The translations under genes and the position numbers were made by a program. The notes beneath the pieces were generated by a model. That model was given only the letters and a program-made list of their open reading frames with translations. It ran no database searches and was not told the DNA's origin. Shown here one piece after another: positions 10,353 to 19,424 of a DNA stretch of 64,000 nt. Every line of letters begins with the position of its first letter. Position 1 is the first letter of the stretch. Origin of the DNA: Gardnerella vaginalis (lineage in GTDB: Bacteria > Actinomycetota > Actinomycetes > Actinomycetales > Bifidobacteriaceae); contig NZ_KQ961872.1 in assembly GCF_001563665.1 (NCBI RefSeq), forward strand, positions 4,509 through 68,508, in the 5' to 3' direction.

Positions 10353-10654
10353 AAATTTCCCCCTAATTTTTACGCAAATTTACGCAATTAGTTGCTTTCT
10401 TTGATTTGTTTACTTTATTTCTATGCGCTTAACACAATCCCACTAAATCACAAGCAATACAAAATCAATCACAAGCCATAAAACATCTAAAAACTAGCAG
10501 AAAACTAGCATGCATCAGCGCATAAATATGATTTTATAAGATTCCACAGATAAAAAACAACAAAACGAAAGCAGCAATACTTTCGCAAGTTGGAAGTCTA
10601 CTTCCAAGTTCAGTGCAAAACAACAAAAGTTGGAAGTCTACTTCCAAATTGAAG
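10353..10654. other. Intergenic region upstream of the KilA-N gene
   Basis: A 302-bp AT-rich stretch. It holds a tandem TTTACGCAA pair just upstream of the KilA-N gene (about 10369-10388), an AAAACTAGCA repeat near 10490-10510, a 21-bp partial copy of the 61-bp repeat at 10587-10607, and the start of the full copy at 10627. I see no gene. Confidence 0.7.
10587..10607. repeat. Partial third copy of the 61-bp repeat
   Basis: Twenty-one bases identical to the first part of the 61-bp repeat, including the whole palindrome TTGGAAGT-CT-ACTTCCAA. The match then stops. Confidence 0.85.
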
Positions 10655-10687
10655 CTACCTTCGCGCAGCAAGCTCATCAAGACGCGC
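10627..10687. repeat. 61-bp direct repeat, right copy, spanning the maf-NUDIX end
   Basis: Identical to 9358-9418. Bases 10655-10687 are the last 11 codons of maf-NUDIX. Bases 10630-10647 form a palindrome that, read on the minus strand, is followed by a T-rich run and could be the gene's terminator. Confidence 0.9.
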
Positions 10688-12091
10688 GCGGAAAGACGGC
10701 CAATCAGTGCGCATCGCTGTAAGCAACTTTAACTTAGAAACATCGTCAATAGGAACCCATTTGATTTCCATACTCTCGTCATCGTGTGCACAAGGCTCAA
10801 CTCGATGACCTGGCTTTTCAAACGCGAAAACAGTCGTATAACGCCAATTTCCGTGGTCTTCGCAATAAGCTCCAACAACATCAATATCTTCCGAAGTAAT
10901 ATTTGCTTCTTCAAAGGATTCACGAAGAGCGCCTTCTATTGCACTTTCACCATCGCAAATTGCTCCACCAGGGATACCCCAAGTACCACCTTCAGCACTC
11001 CAAAGAGCGCGATGCTGCATCACAACATGCGTCACACGACCAGTTTCATGATCTCTTCTAGCAAGCAACACTCCAGCGGCACCATTATAACCCCAATGTC
11101 TGCGACCACAATCGCATTGCACCCAGCCATCGCCTGGCTGATGAACATTTTCTTTAGGGACTTTAGTAGACGTAGGATTACTTTTCATGCCAACCTCTTC
11201 AAGAGTTTCCTTATTCCATAAATCATTGAACGCATAACCAAGTTCTTTCACCATTTCACGAAGAAGTGGCAAACTTATTCCAAGCACTCCGTGAGGATCG
11301 CCTTTAATACTTTCAATAAAAGCACCACCAAATCCTTCTAAAGTAAAAGATCCTGCAACTTCTAAAGGCTCACCTGTTGCAACATACGCGCGAATTTCAT
11401 CATCACTCATAGAAGAAAAAGTCACGCTTGCACAACTAGTTTTGCACACCATTCTTCCATTTTTAGCGTCAATCAAACAATGACCAGTCCACAATTGCCC
11501 TGTTTTGCCACTCATTTGTTTGATTCTCTCAAATGCTACCTCTGGAGCATGCGGCTTTCCGTAACACTTTCCATCGAGTAAGAACATTGAATCGCAACCA
11601 ACAATCAGAACACTGTTGCAATCGTTAGAAGATTTATTTAGATGCTCAAAATCATGAATATCGAACGACTTTGTAGGAACTCTAACACCTGAAAAATCAC
11701 GAGTTTGCGATGTTTTAACATTATGCGTTACGTCTGATTTCTCGTCACTTTCTAAAGAGTTATTAGCATAAGATTCAGCAGATTCTGAATCTTTAGACTC
11801 ACATTCCGCTTCAAGCGGATATCCCACAACCAAATCGCCAGTAGCACTTGCAGCTGCATCCGACACACGTTTATATGATTGATACACAGCTTGAGCTTTT
11901 GCTTTCGCTAAAATCGAAACTCGCTGCTCTACACTCAACTGCTCAACTTTAACGCAACGAGCATCCGCAGCATCACGCAAAACTGCTGGTTCATCTACTT
12001 CACTAACATGAATCACAGGAATCACGCCAGAAGAAGCCAAAACAGACCTACGTGCAGGCGACTTTGAAGCCAAAATCAACGCAACTGCCAT
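10655..12091 (-). CDS. Maf-like nucleotide pyrophosphatase fused to NUDIX hydrolase
   Basis: A two-domain protein of 478 aa. Residues 1-300 are a Maf/YhdE-type nucleotide pyrophosphatase: the ILASKSPARRSVL phosphate-binding start, then GCDSMF and GHCLI. About 80 non-conserved Ser/Asp-rich residues are inserted near 95-145. Residues 320-478 are a NUDIX hydrolase with the box GAICDGESAIEGALRESFEEA (written here in part). Both halves hydrolyse unwanted or modified nucleotides, so the fusion suggests a house-cleaning role. This fusion is known in bifidobacteria. GGAAGAG precedes the ATG. It lies 30 bp downstream of thrB and in the same direction. Confidence 0.9.
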   Translation of the reverse strand: MAVALILASKSPARRSVLASSGVIPVIHVSEVDEPAVLRDAADARCVKVEQLSVEQRVSILAKAKAQAVYQSYKRVSDAAASATGDLVVGYPLEAECESKDSESAESYANNSLESDEKSDVTHNVKTSQTRDFSGVRVPTKSFDIHDFEHLNKSSNDCNSVLIVGCDSMFLLDGKCYGKPHAPEVAFERIKQMSGKTGQLWTGHCLIDAKNGRMVCKTSCASVTFSSMSDDEIRAYVATGEPLEVAGSFTLEGFGGAFIESIKGDPHGVLGISLPLLREMVKELGYAFNDLWNKETLEEVGMKSNPTSTKVPKENVHQPGDGWVQCDCGRRHWGYNGAAGVLLARRDHETGRVTHVVMQHRALWSAEGGTWGIPGGAICDGESAIEGALRESFEEANITSEDIDVVGAYCEDHGNWRYTTVFAFEKPGHRVEPCAHDDESMEIKWVPIDDVSKLKLLTAMRTDWPSFRARLDELAARR

Positions 12092-12121
12092 ACTTACTCT
12101 TCCTTTTATCTTTCACATAAA

Positions 12122-13078
12122 TCATTCGCGAGTTATTGCAACACCAGTAGGATCGACCGGTACGTGAAGCACACGCCAATCATCGCGCAAAAGCCATGGC
12201 TGCGCGATTTTTTCGATTTGCATGTCTTCACTCGCACTACTTCCAACATAAAACACTATTGCACAAGAACCTGCTCCAGAAATCGTAGCTGCAAAACCAG
12301 CATCACGCAACGCTTTTACTAAATCCCAAGTTGGTTGCATAAGACTTGCACGATATTTCTGATGCAATGCATCTTGAGTTGACTCAAAAAGCAAATCACT
12401 TCTAGAAAGAGTTGTTTTTGCAAAAGAATCACTCAAATCTCCAAAAGCAACTGGGAGCAAAGAAGCGCGTGAAACATTAAAAATAGCGTCACCATATGGA
12501 ACTTTTTCTGGAAGCGCTCGTCTAGCTTCTTCAGTTGAAAGAGTAAAGTTTGGAACAAAAATAGTTGAGCGAATATCACTTGAAACGTCATATCGAACAG
12601 TGTGAAATTCTTCGCAATTCTTCCAACTCATAGTCAAACCGCCAAAAACTGCAGGAGCTACATTATCTGGATGTCCTTCAATCTTAGAAGCGATTTCAAA
12701 AATCTTTTCACGATCAAGCTCTCCTTCATGTGAAAAACTCCACGCTGCAGCTACTCCTGAAACAATTGCGCTAGCAGAAGATCCCATTCCTCTCGCTTGA
12801 GGAATTTTATTATATGCTTCAAGAGTCAAGCTTAAGCGCGGAAGATTAAAAATTTCGCAAGCTTTGTAAAAAGTTGATACTACTAAATGCGTTTCATCTC
12901 TTGGTAAAGTATCTTCACCTTCTCCATGAATTATCACACGCAAATTAGAAGAATCATCCAGAGTAAAAACTAATGAATCCGCGTAATCAAGCGCGATTCC
13001 TGCAGTATCAAACCCAGACCCCAAATTCGCACTAGTAGCAGGAACTCGAATAGATACACTTTTACAAATTGGCTTCAT
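12122..13078 (-). CDS. thrB: Homoserine kinase
   Basis: GHMP-family kinase that makes O-phosphohomoserine for threonine synthesis. The N-terminal VRVPATSANLGSGFD and the glycine-rich ATP loop PQARGMGSSAS (about 92-102) are typical, as is GAGSCAIVF near the C-terminus. Length 318 aa is normal. GGAGGAG lies just before the ATG. It is downstream of hom, separated by a 149-bp gap packed with tandem repeats. Confidence 0.95.
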   Translation of the reverse strand: MKPICKSVSIRVPATSANLGSGFDTAGIALDYADSLVFTLDDSSNLRVIIHGEGEDTLPRDETHLVVSTFYKACEIFNLPRLSLTLEAYNKIPQARGMGSSASAIVSGVAAAWSFSHEGELDREKIFEIASKIEGHPDNVAPAVFGGLTMSWKNCEEFHTVRYDVSSDIRSTIFVPNFTLSTEEARRALPEKVPYGDAIFNVSRASLLPVAFGDLSDSFAKTTLSRSDLLFESTQDALHQKYRASLMQPTWDLVKALRDAGFAATISGAGSCAIVFYVGSSASEDMQIEKIAQPWLLRDDWRVLHVPVDPTGVAITRE

Positions 13079-13108
13079 CTTTCTCCTCCACGTTTTTACT
13101 CTAGTTTT

Positions 13109-13240
13109 ACACGTTTTTACGATTGGTTTACACGTTTTTACGATTGGTTTTCACTTATTGCGATTGTTTCACACGTTTTTGCGATTGTTTCACTCAATTA
13201 CTCTAGCGTTACTCAACTACTCTAGCGTTACTCAATTACT
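13109..13240. repeat. Tandem repeats between hom and thrB
   Basis: Two perfect adjacent 21-bp units beginning ACACGTTTTTACG (13109-13150) are followed by decayed copies. Then come two and a half 19-bp units beginning ACTCAA (13192-13240), which run into the last codons of hom. No hairpin terminator is evident. Confidence 0.85.
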
Positions 13241-14571
13241 CGTAAAACAAAAGGCTTTGAACAAACAACATCTAACTTTTGCAAATCAAAAACAATTGAA
13301 TGTAAATCAGCTTCAGAACAATCTTTTACAAGAATTCTTAAATCGCCAGGACCGCCGATTCCGCATTGAGGGCAATCTTTTTCACCGTCATATTGTGCTT
13401 CACACGAAGAAGCCAAACGCTCAGAAATGACTCTATACTTTCTAAACACATCCATAACTTCATCGCAAAGCGCCAATGAAGTATCTTCCATATTGCAACG
13501 AATAACAAAATTCGCACGATTTTGCGCATCTGTTGACGGAATATACAAATTATATAAAGCAACAGGAGCACCAGAACACCTTCGAACAATATTCGTAACA
13601 GCACACACTAAATCTCCTAAAACAGCAGAAGCAGTTGGAGATCCACCAGCACCACGACCATAAAACATCAAATCATCTGCACCATCTGCTTTTACAAATA
13701 CAGCATTAAAACTTCCATGAACAGACGCAAGAGGATGTTCTAAACTAACCAAAGCCGGATACACTTTGGCACTGACAGCATTATTGCAACGCTCAACAGC
13801 TGCAAGAAGTTTAATAACACGATTTTCAAACTTAGCAGCTTTTATGTCGTTATAGGTAATAGAACTAATTCCCTCAACTTCAACGTTATCAATGCTAACG
13901 GGAGTTTGAAAAGCTAAAGTAGCTAAAATAGCAGCCTTATTTGCAGCGTCTAATCCTTCAATATCTCCTGTAGGATCTGCCTCAGCATAACCTTTTTCTT
14001 GAGCGTCACGTAAAGCTGTTTCAAAATCAAGACCTTTTACAGTCATTTCATCAAGAATATAGTTTGTAGTACCGTTTACAATTCCAAAGATTTTCGAAAT
14101 ACGATCCCCCATAAGAGATTCTCGTAAAGGACGAACAATAGGGATAGCTCCAGCAACTGCTGCCTCAAAATACAAATCAACGCCATGAGATGCAGCGCAT
14201 TCATATAATTCAGGTCCAAAAGCAGCCAACATAGCTTTATTAGCAGTCACAACAGATTTTCCGTGTTCAAGAGCACTTTTTACAAAAGTATGAGCAGGTT
14301 CAAGTCCGCCAATAAGCTCAAGCACAACGTCAACATCGTCTTTTACACACAATGCTGCTGTATCTGTAGTTAGCAAATCTCGCTTAATCCAAGGAACATC
14401 AACATCTTCCGGATGTAAACATGCTACTCCTGCCAGTTCAATCACAGCTCCGGTTCTCGCAGTAAGCTCATCACTATTTTCAACAATCATTCTTGCTGTT
14501 TGTGAACCAACAGTCCCAGCGCCTAATAATGCAACGCGAATAGTTTTATTAGATGACTTATTGCTTAGCAT
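13228..14571 (-). CDS. hom: Homoserine dehydrogenase
   Basis: NAD(P)-dependent reduction of aspartate semialdehyde to homoserine, the branch point to threonine and methionine. The Rossmann motif LLGAGTVGSQ is near residue 15, the catalytic region EADPTGDIEGLDAANK near 240, and a C-terminal ACT-like regulatory domain covers about 345-445. I use the ATG at 14571, which has GGAGAGAG upstream; the frame extends to a TTG at 14583. It forms an apparent operon with thrB. Confidence 0.95.
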   Translation of the reverse strand: MLSNKSSNKTIRVALLGAGTVGSQTARMIVENSDELTARTGAVIELAGVACLHPEDVDVPWIKRDLLTTDTAALCVKDDVDVVLELIGGLEPAHTFVKSALEHGKSVVTANKAMLAAFGPELYECAASHGVDLYFEAAVAGAIPIVRPLRESLMGDRISKIFGIVNGTTNYILDEMTVKGLDFETALRDAQEKGYAEADPTGDIEGLDAANKAAILATLAFQTPVSIDNVEVEGISSITYNDIKAAKFENRVIKLLAAVERCNNAVSAKVYPALVSLEHPLASVHGSFNAVFVKADGADDLMFYGRGAGGSPTASAVLGDLVCAVTNIVRRCSGAPVALYNLYIPSTDAQNRANFVIRCNMEDTSLALCDEVMDVFRKYRVISERLASSCEAQYDGEKDCPQCGIGGPGDLRILVKDCSEADLHSIVFDLQKLDVVCSKPFVLRVIE

Positions 14572-14595
14572 ATCTCTCTCCAATAGTAGTTTATT

Positions 14596-14629
14596 TTTGC
14601 GAGTTTTAATCCTTTGCGAGTTTTAATCC
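14596..14629. repeat. Perfect 17-bp tandem duplication upstream of hom
   Basis: Two adjacent identical units beginning TTTGCGAGTTTT lie 25 bp upstream of the hom start, where they could change promoter or leader spacing. Confidence 0.85.
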
Positions 14630-14760
14630 TTTGCTAAATGCTAATCCCATGTTATATACAGAATTATTTGCCAATTAACAAGTCATTTTCTAATTATCCT
14701 AATTAACTGACTGTTCTCTAATCATGCAAATTAACAAATTATTCTCTAAAAGCAAAATCC

Positions 14761-15771
14761 CTATGAAAACAGCATTAACAAATTAAAAATTATAGAAACA
14801 GTCAAAAACGAAATTACTCCAACTGTTCCATAAAGAGATTTTCTACCAATCTTCTTAGGCATCTCCAAAGGAGCGTCAAAAAATACAAGATATTTACGTC
14901 TGCGAATTAGCAAAATTACGCCAATAACCAACATTGCAATCATAAACATGCTATACATACCAGCCAAAATTAAACCTGGTGGCAATTGCGACAATTCACT
15001 TTCTTTCATTTGATTTATGTCAATCATATTGCCATTTTTATCAACCAGCTGTTTTTGCAACCACATTGCAATTACGCTACCTTGCAGATTCACAATCATG
15101 TGAAGAAATATATTGTATTGCAACTTAGAAGTGCGAACATACATGTATCCGAAAACTAAGCCAAGTCCAAAAGCATAGAAGAACTGGAATACGTTCATAT
15201 GGAATAAAGCGAATGCGAGAGCAGAAAATACTATAGCTCTTTTTTCTCCATAAACTCTTAAACGATCTAATATTTGCTTTCTAAAAAGCCATTCTTCTAC
15301 TATTGGTGCAAGAACAACAACAAACACAAAAGTTTCTAGGATATCCCCAGAAGCTATTGTATCTGAAACATGATTTTCTGCTTTTCCACCACTTAAAAGT
15401 TCTGCAAAAGCTATACCAGCAAAATTCCCAATGTACATAATTGGGATACTCACAGCAAAAAATCCGCAAAATTGCGTAAAACTCATAGAGAATTTATAAG
15501 TTGTAACTTTAGGAATTTTACGCATAATAAGCAAAGCTACTGGAAGAGCAACTAGATATTGAGCAACGTCTGAAACAATTATCGTTTCAAGCGAATTACT
15601 TATTAATCCTTTAGGAATTACGCGAGAACAAAGCATGCCTAACGCATATGCAACCGAAATCCAAACTATGAGGAATAAGCATAACGATACACCAAGCATC
15701 CCTTGACGTTTGCGCGCCGTCAAATACACGTCACTTCTTTGCATATCTTGCATTTCTTGCATATCTTGCAT
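14761..15771 (-). CDS. CPBP family intramembrane metalloprotease
   Basis: Integral membrane protein of 336 aa with about eight hydrophobic segments. The CPBP (Abi, CAAX-protease-like) signature is intact: EEWLFR at about 158-163 and FALFHMN at about 188, providing the glutamates, arginine and histidine of the active site. Bacterial members act in bacteriocin self-immunity or membrane-protein processing; the target here is unknown. The first residues are a repeat, MQDMQEMQDMQ, giving four possible in-frame ATG starts. AAAGGAAC precedes the first. Confidence 0.88.
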   Translation of the reverse strand: MQDMQEMQDMQRSDVYLTARKRQGMLGVSLCLFLIVWISVAYALGMLCSRVIPKGLISNSLETIIVSDVAQYLVALPVALLIMRKIPKVTTYKFSMSFTQFCGFFAVSIPIMYIGNFAGIAFAELLSGGKAENHVSDTIASGDILETFVFVVVLAPIVEEWLFRKQILDRLRVYGEKRAIVFSALAFALFHMNVFQFFYAFGLGLVFGYMYVRTSKLQYNIFLHMIVNLQGSVIAMWLQKQLVDKNGNMIDINQMKESELSQLPPGLILAGMYSMFMIAMLVIGVILLIRRRKYLVFFDAPLEMPKKIGRKSLYGTVGVISFLTVSIIFNLLMLFS

Positions 15772-15833
15772 ACATGTTCCTTTTACTGTTATTTTGCATA
15801 TATTTAAGTAATTACATTGAGATTGATTAACTA

Positions 15834-16979
15834 TTATTCAATCACACCTTCGATAAGTTTCGTAATCAAATTACTGTAGCTTATTCCGGTTGCTTCCCAA
15901 GCTTTGGGATACATGGAGATTGGCGTAAATCCAGGCATCGTGTTGATTTCGTTAAGGATTACGCGCCCGTCTTTAGTTACGAAAGAATCCACGCGACTTA
16001 GCCCGCGACCGTCTGCTGCTTTGAATGCTGCAAGTGCAGTTTTGCGAACACGCTCCAGCGTTTCAGCAGGCAAATTCGCCGGAACTTCCACGTGCGAAGC
16101 TGCAGAATCCATGTATTTGCTGTCAAAATCATAGAACTGGTCTTCACCAGACTCGCGTTTATCTAAAACAACTTCTCCAGGCAAACTTGCTTTTGGCTCT
16201 TCGCCATCGCGCGCTGCAAGAACAGCACACTCAATTTCTCGCGCATCAATTCCTTGTTCTACCAATACTCGCCAATCATGCTTAGATGCTTCATAAACAG
16301 CATCAGCTAATGCATTAGCATCATCAATGGATTCGACTTTTGTTACACCAAAACTTGAGCCTGCACGACTTGGCTTTACAAAAAGAGGATATTCAAGCTT
16401 TGCTACATTAACTTGAGATATTATTTCTTGAGCATAATTCTCAAAATGATTTTCTGCGTCATTTACAAATTTTCGCGTATCCAGTGCAATACCTGGAGCT
16501 ACATCAATTCCAGCAGCCTTAAAAAGCTGCTTTGCATAGTACTTATCCATGCAAGAAGCAGAAGCCAAAACTCCACAACCAACGTATGGAACTCGCATCA
16601 TCTCAAGCAAACCCTGCAAAGTACCATCTTCGCCATTAGGACCATGAAGCACAGGGAAAACAACATCAATATGACCTAAACTTGTCAACGTGCCGTCCGC
16701 CTCGCGCACTAAAAATCCGTCTGCACCTTTTGCAGGGTCAAGCACAACATCACGCGTGCTATCAGTTTTTGTAATCAGAGGGAGCTCTCCTTCTTCCATG
16801 CGGAAGTTGCGAGGATCTTGACCGCCTACAATCCACTCACCTTGTTTTGTTATAGCAACACGGACAATCTCGAATCGACTTTCATCAACTGCACTTAACA
16901 CGCCAGCAGCTGATATACATGAGATCGAATGCTCGTCTGCTTTACCGCCGTACAAAAACATTACACGCTTTTTCGCCAT
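15834..16979 (-). CDS. ddl: D-alanine--D-alanine ligase
   Basis: Cytoplasmic ATP-grasp ligase that makes the D-Ala-D-Ala dipeptide of peptidoglycan. The N-terminus VMFLYGGKADEHSIS, HGPNGEDGTLQG in the middle and the C-terminal NEINTMPGFTPISMYP with metal-binding Glu/Asn are diagnostic. Length 381 aa is typical. GGAAAAAA precedes the ATG. It is downstream of gpsA in the same direction; the pairing of gpsA and ddl is common in actinobacteria. Confidence 0.96.
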   Translation of the reverse strand: MAKKRVMFLYGGKADEHSISCISAAGVLSAVDESRFEIVRVAITKQGEWIVGGQDPRNFRMEEGELPLITKTDSTRDVVLDPAKGADGFLVREADGTLTSLGHIDVVFPVLHGPNGEDGTLQGLLEMMRVPYVGCGVLASASCMDKYYAKQLFKAAGIDVAPGIALDTRKFVNDAENHFENYAQEIISQVNVAKLEYPLFVKPSRAGSSFGVTKVESIDDANALADAVYEASKHDWRVLVEQGIDAREIECAVLAARDGEEPKASLPGEVVLDKRESGEDQFYDFDSKYMDSAASHVEVPANLPAETLERVRKTALAAFKAADGRGLSRVDSFVTKDGRVILNEINTMPGFTPISMYPKAWEATGISYSNLITKLIEGVIE

Positions 16980-17133
16980 TTTTTTCCTTTGAAAATCAGA
17001 CTTTTTAAATTATTTAAGCTTAACTTTTCAACCATAAATTATTTAGTCCAAATTGTTTTAAGCATATATTATTTAAGTTTATTAAGCCACTCTTTTTATT
17101 TAAGATTAGTGAGTTAATTTTTCTAAAAGTACA

Positions 17134-18129
17134 CTACTCTTCGCAAACATCGTCATCAAAAAGCATTGAAAGCATTTCTTGGCAAGAGATTCCTTCTTCC
17201 AGCACGCGAGCCATTGCACTTGCGAGTGGAGTTGCAACGCCCAAACGCTTACCCATTGCCACAACTGCGCTTGTAGTTGGCACGCCTTCCGCAACGCCAT
17301 TACTAACAGCAGTTGCCTCTTCAACGCTCATTCCCTTACCAAGATTTGATCCAAAAGTGTAATTGCGGCTTAGAGGAGAACCACAAGTTGCAACTAAATC
17401 ACCAAAGCCTGCAAGTCCTGCAAAAGTGCGAGAATCTGCGCCTTCCGCAACGCCCAATGCCGTCAACTCTGCAAGACCGCGCGTTTCAATCATAGCAGCC
17501 GTATTTTCGCCGTAACCTGCACCGCGAGCCATACCAACTGCGAGCGCAACAACGTTTTTAAGTGATCCGCACATTTCTACGCCGATTACATCTGTTGACA
17601 CAAACGCTTTGAAGTAATCATTTGAACAAGCCTTTGCGACTATTTGCGCTTGCGACTTTTCTTCACACGCAACTACTGCTGCAGCAGGATGACGAGATGC
17701 TACTTCCTTACTCAAGTTTGGACCAGAAAGTGCAGCAAAACGATTACGCGGCAAATTCAACGCTTCGCACACAACTTCATCCATACGTTTTCCGGTTGTG
17801 CGCTCAATTCCTTTCATAAGAGAAACAACGATCGCATTTTGTGGAATCTTGCCTGCAAAATCAACCAACGCTACTCTCGCAAACTGTGCTGCAATTGCAA
17901 CTACTACAATATCTGCATTTTTAACTGCCTCAACACGATCCCCAGTTGCAGTCATATTTTCTGGCAACTTTTCAACGCTTGGCAAGCGCACCGCGTTATG
18001 ATGATGATCACGAATACCTTCAACGATTTCTGGCTCTATTGCCCACATCGTTACACGATTACCTGCGTCTGCAAGTACTTGTCCAAACGCAGTACCCCAT
18101 GCACCAGCACCCAACACCGTAACGTTCAT
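17134..18129 (-). CDS. gpsA: Glycerol-3-phosphate dehydrogenase [NAD(P)+]
   Basis: Reduces dihydroxyacetone phosphate to sn-glycerol 3-phosphate, the backbone for phospholipids. The dinucleotide motif GAGAWGTAFG is at residues 7-16. LKNVVALAVG carries the catalytic lysine region, and GLAGFGDLVATC is also typical. Length 331 aa is normal. The neighbour plsC uses the product, so the order plsC-gpsA-ddl groups lipid and wall precursors. Confidence 0.96.
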   Translation of the reverse strand: MNVTVLGAGAWGTAFGQVLADAGNRVTMWAIEPEIVEGIRDHHHNAVRLPSVEKLPENMTATGDRVEAVKNADIVVVAIAAQFARVALVDFAGKIPQNAIVVSLMKGIERTTGKRMDEVVCEALNLPRNRFAALSGPNLSKEVASRHPAAAVVACEEKSQAQIVAKACSNDYFKAFVSTDVIGVEMCGSLKNVVALAVGMARGAGYGENTAAMIETRGLAELTALGVAEGADSRTFAGLAGFGDLVATCGSPLSRNYTFGSNLGKGMSVEEATAVSNGVAEGVPTTSAVVAMGKRLGVATPLASAMARVLEEGISCQEMLSMLFDDDVCEE

Positions 18130-18333
18130 TATTTACGCCTCACCTTTCGGTTGTAAATCTTCGGCAAATATTTGTATTCTTGGCTTTTTAACGCACTATT
18201 TCATAATTCTACACACGACACTTTACGCATTAAAACACGAACTAAAACGCGCATTAAGCTTCATACAAAAGCACGCATCAAAATTCACAATAACCATGCA
18301 TAAAAACGCGAATCACGAATTAAAAACGAGAAA

Positions 18334-19236
18334 CTAATCTTCTTCAACTCTTTTCATAAGCTTGTAATCAAAGTATCCAGCTGGCGCTTTTTCTCCGCGA
18401 ATCTCTTCCATAATTTGCGTCATACGCACTCGCACGCGTCTTGCAAGCTCTTCAGCTGCATCCATTGGAGGCATTTGACCCCAATTATCCATATCGTTAA
18501 GAAGATCAGAATAATCAAGCTGAGTATCATAACACATTACAACGTTTTTCTTAGGCCAAGGCCACCAATGGTTTATACTTGCAGCTCCCCAAACTACAGC
18601 ACAAAATAGAGGAATTTGATGTCCAAGCCTTCTAGATGCTTCAAGAGCAATAATACCAATTCCCGGCTTCATGCTCATTGGCCATTTTTGAGGATCTCTT
18701 GTTAAAGTGCCTTCTGGCCAAATACTTAAAGGTCTTCCATTCGTTAGAATTTTGATTGATTCTTCTTCAATTTCGCGCGCTTTTCCGCTTCTTCTTGGCA
18801 CAGGTTGCATGCCAACAAGTTGAAACCATTTGCCTAAGATCGGCCAACTCGCAAGCTCCGCTTTAGCCATATATCGAGGTCTGCGTCCTTGGTGGAATAG
18901 CGCTGTCATTGGTATAAAAACGTCAAACATAGTAACGTGCGTGCAAGCAGTTATAAATACGCCATCTTCTGGTACGTTCTCTAACCCCCACGCTTTTACT
19001 TTGCATCTAGAACGAAGTACGCGAGATGTTCCTTCAAGTAATCGTTCAGTTGCTTTTGGATTTTGAGCGTTTATTTCTGCGTATGCTACTTTGCGCTCGC
19101 CAGTTGGATAATAGTAAGTTGGATCAACTAAATTATGCTTTTTCGAAAGATACTCTACCTGCTCATCACTGAGTGGCTTAACTGCACTTCTCGGTGAAGG
19201 TTTTCCTTTTGATACCATACAACTATTGTGCAGCAT
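18334..19236 (-). CDS. plsC: 1-acyl-sn-glycerol-3-phosphate acyltransferase (PlsC family)
   Basis: Membrane-associated acyltransferase of phospholipid synthesis. The HX4D catalytic motif is THVTMFD (about residue 97). The glycerol-phosphate-binding WPEGTLTRD motif lies near 172. A positively charged N-terminus (KGKPSPRSAVKP) precedes the domain. Start uncertain: ATG at 19236 or 19218; neither has a strong ribosome site. It is immediately upstream of gpsA, whose product feeds this pathway. Confidence 0.92.
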   Translation of the reverse strand: MLHNSCMVSKGKPSPRSAVKPLSDEQVEYLSKKHNLVDPTYYYPTGERKVAYAEINAQNPKATERLLEGTSRVLRSRCKVKAWGLENVPEDGVFITACTHVTMFDVFIPMTALFHQGRRPRYMAKAELASWPILGKWFQLVGMQPVPRRSGKAREIEEESIKILTNGRPLSIWPEGTLTRDPQKWPMSMKPGIGIIALEASRRLGHQIPLFCAVVWGAASINHWWPWPKKNVVMCYDTQLDYSDLLNDMDNWGQMPPMDAAEELARRVRVRMTQIMEEIRGEKAPAGYFDYKLMKRVEED

Positions 19237-19245
19237 GCTATAAAC

Positions 19246-19277
19246 ACACTATGACACTATGACACTATGACACTATG
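19246..19277. repeat. Four copies of an 8-bp tandem repeat
   Basis: ACACTATG is repeated four times perfectly, starting 10 bp upstream of the plsC start. Copy number could vary by slippage. Confidence 0.9.
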
Positions 19278-19360
19278 AATTAAAAGCATATTTACGAAAT
19301 ACAATAAAAATATAATAAAATTTCTTATTATGTATTTTACTTTTATTACATAAACATGCG

Positions 19361-19407
19361 CTCATTTAATAGCGTAGTAAAATAAACTCATTTAATAGCG
19401 TAGTAAA
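19361..19407. repeat. 21-bp direct repeat, two copies
   Basis: CTCATTTAATAGCGTAGTAA plus one A occurs at 19361-19381 and again at 19387-19407, with a 26-bp period. It lies between the permease gene end and plsC. Confidence 0.9.
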
Positions 19408-19424
19408 CAAACTAAAATTTCGAC

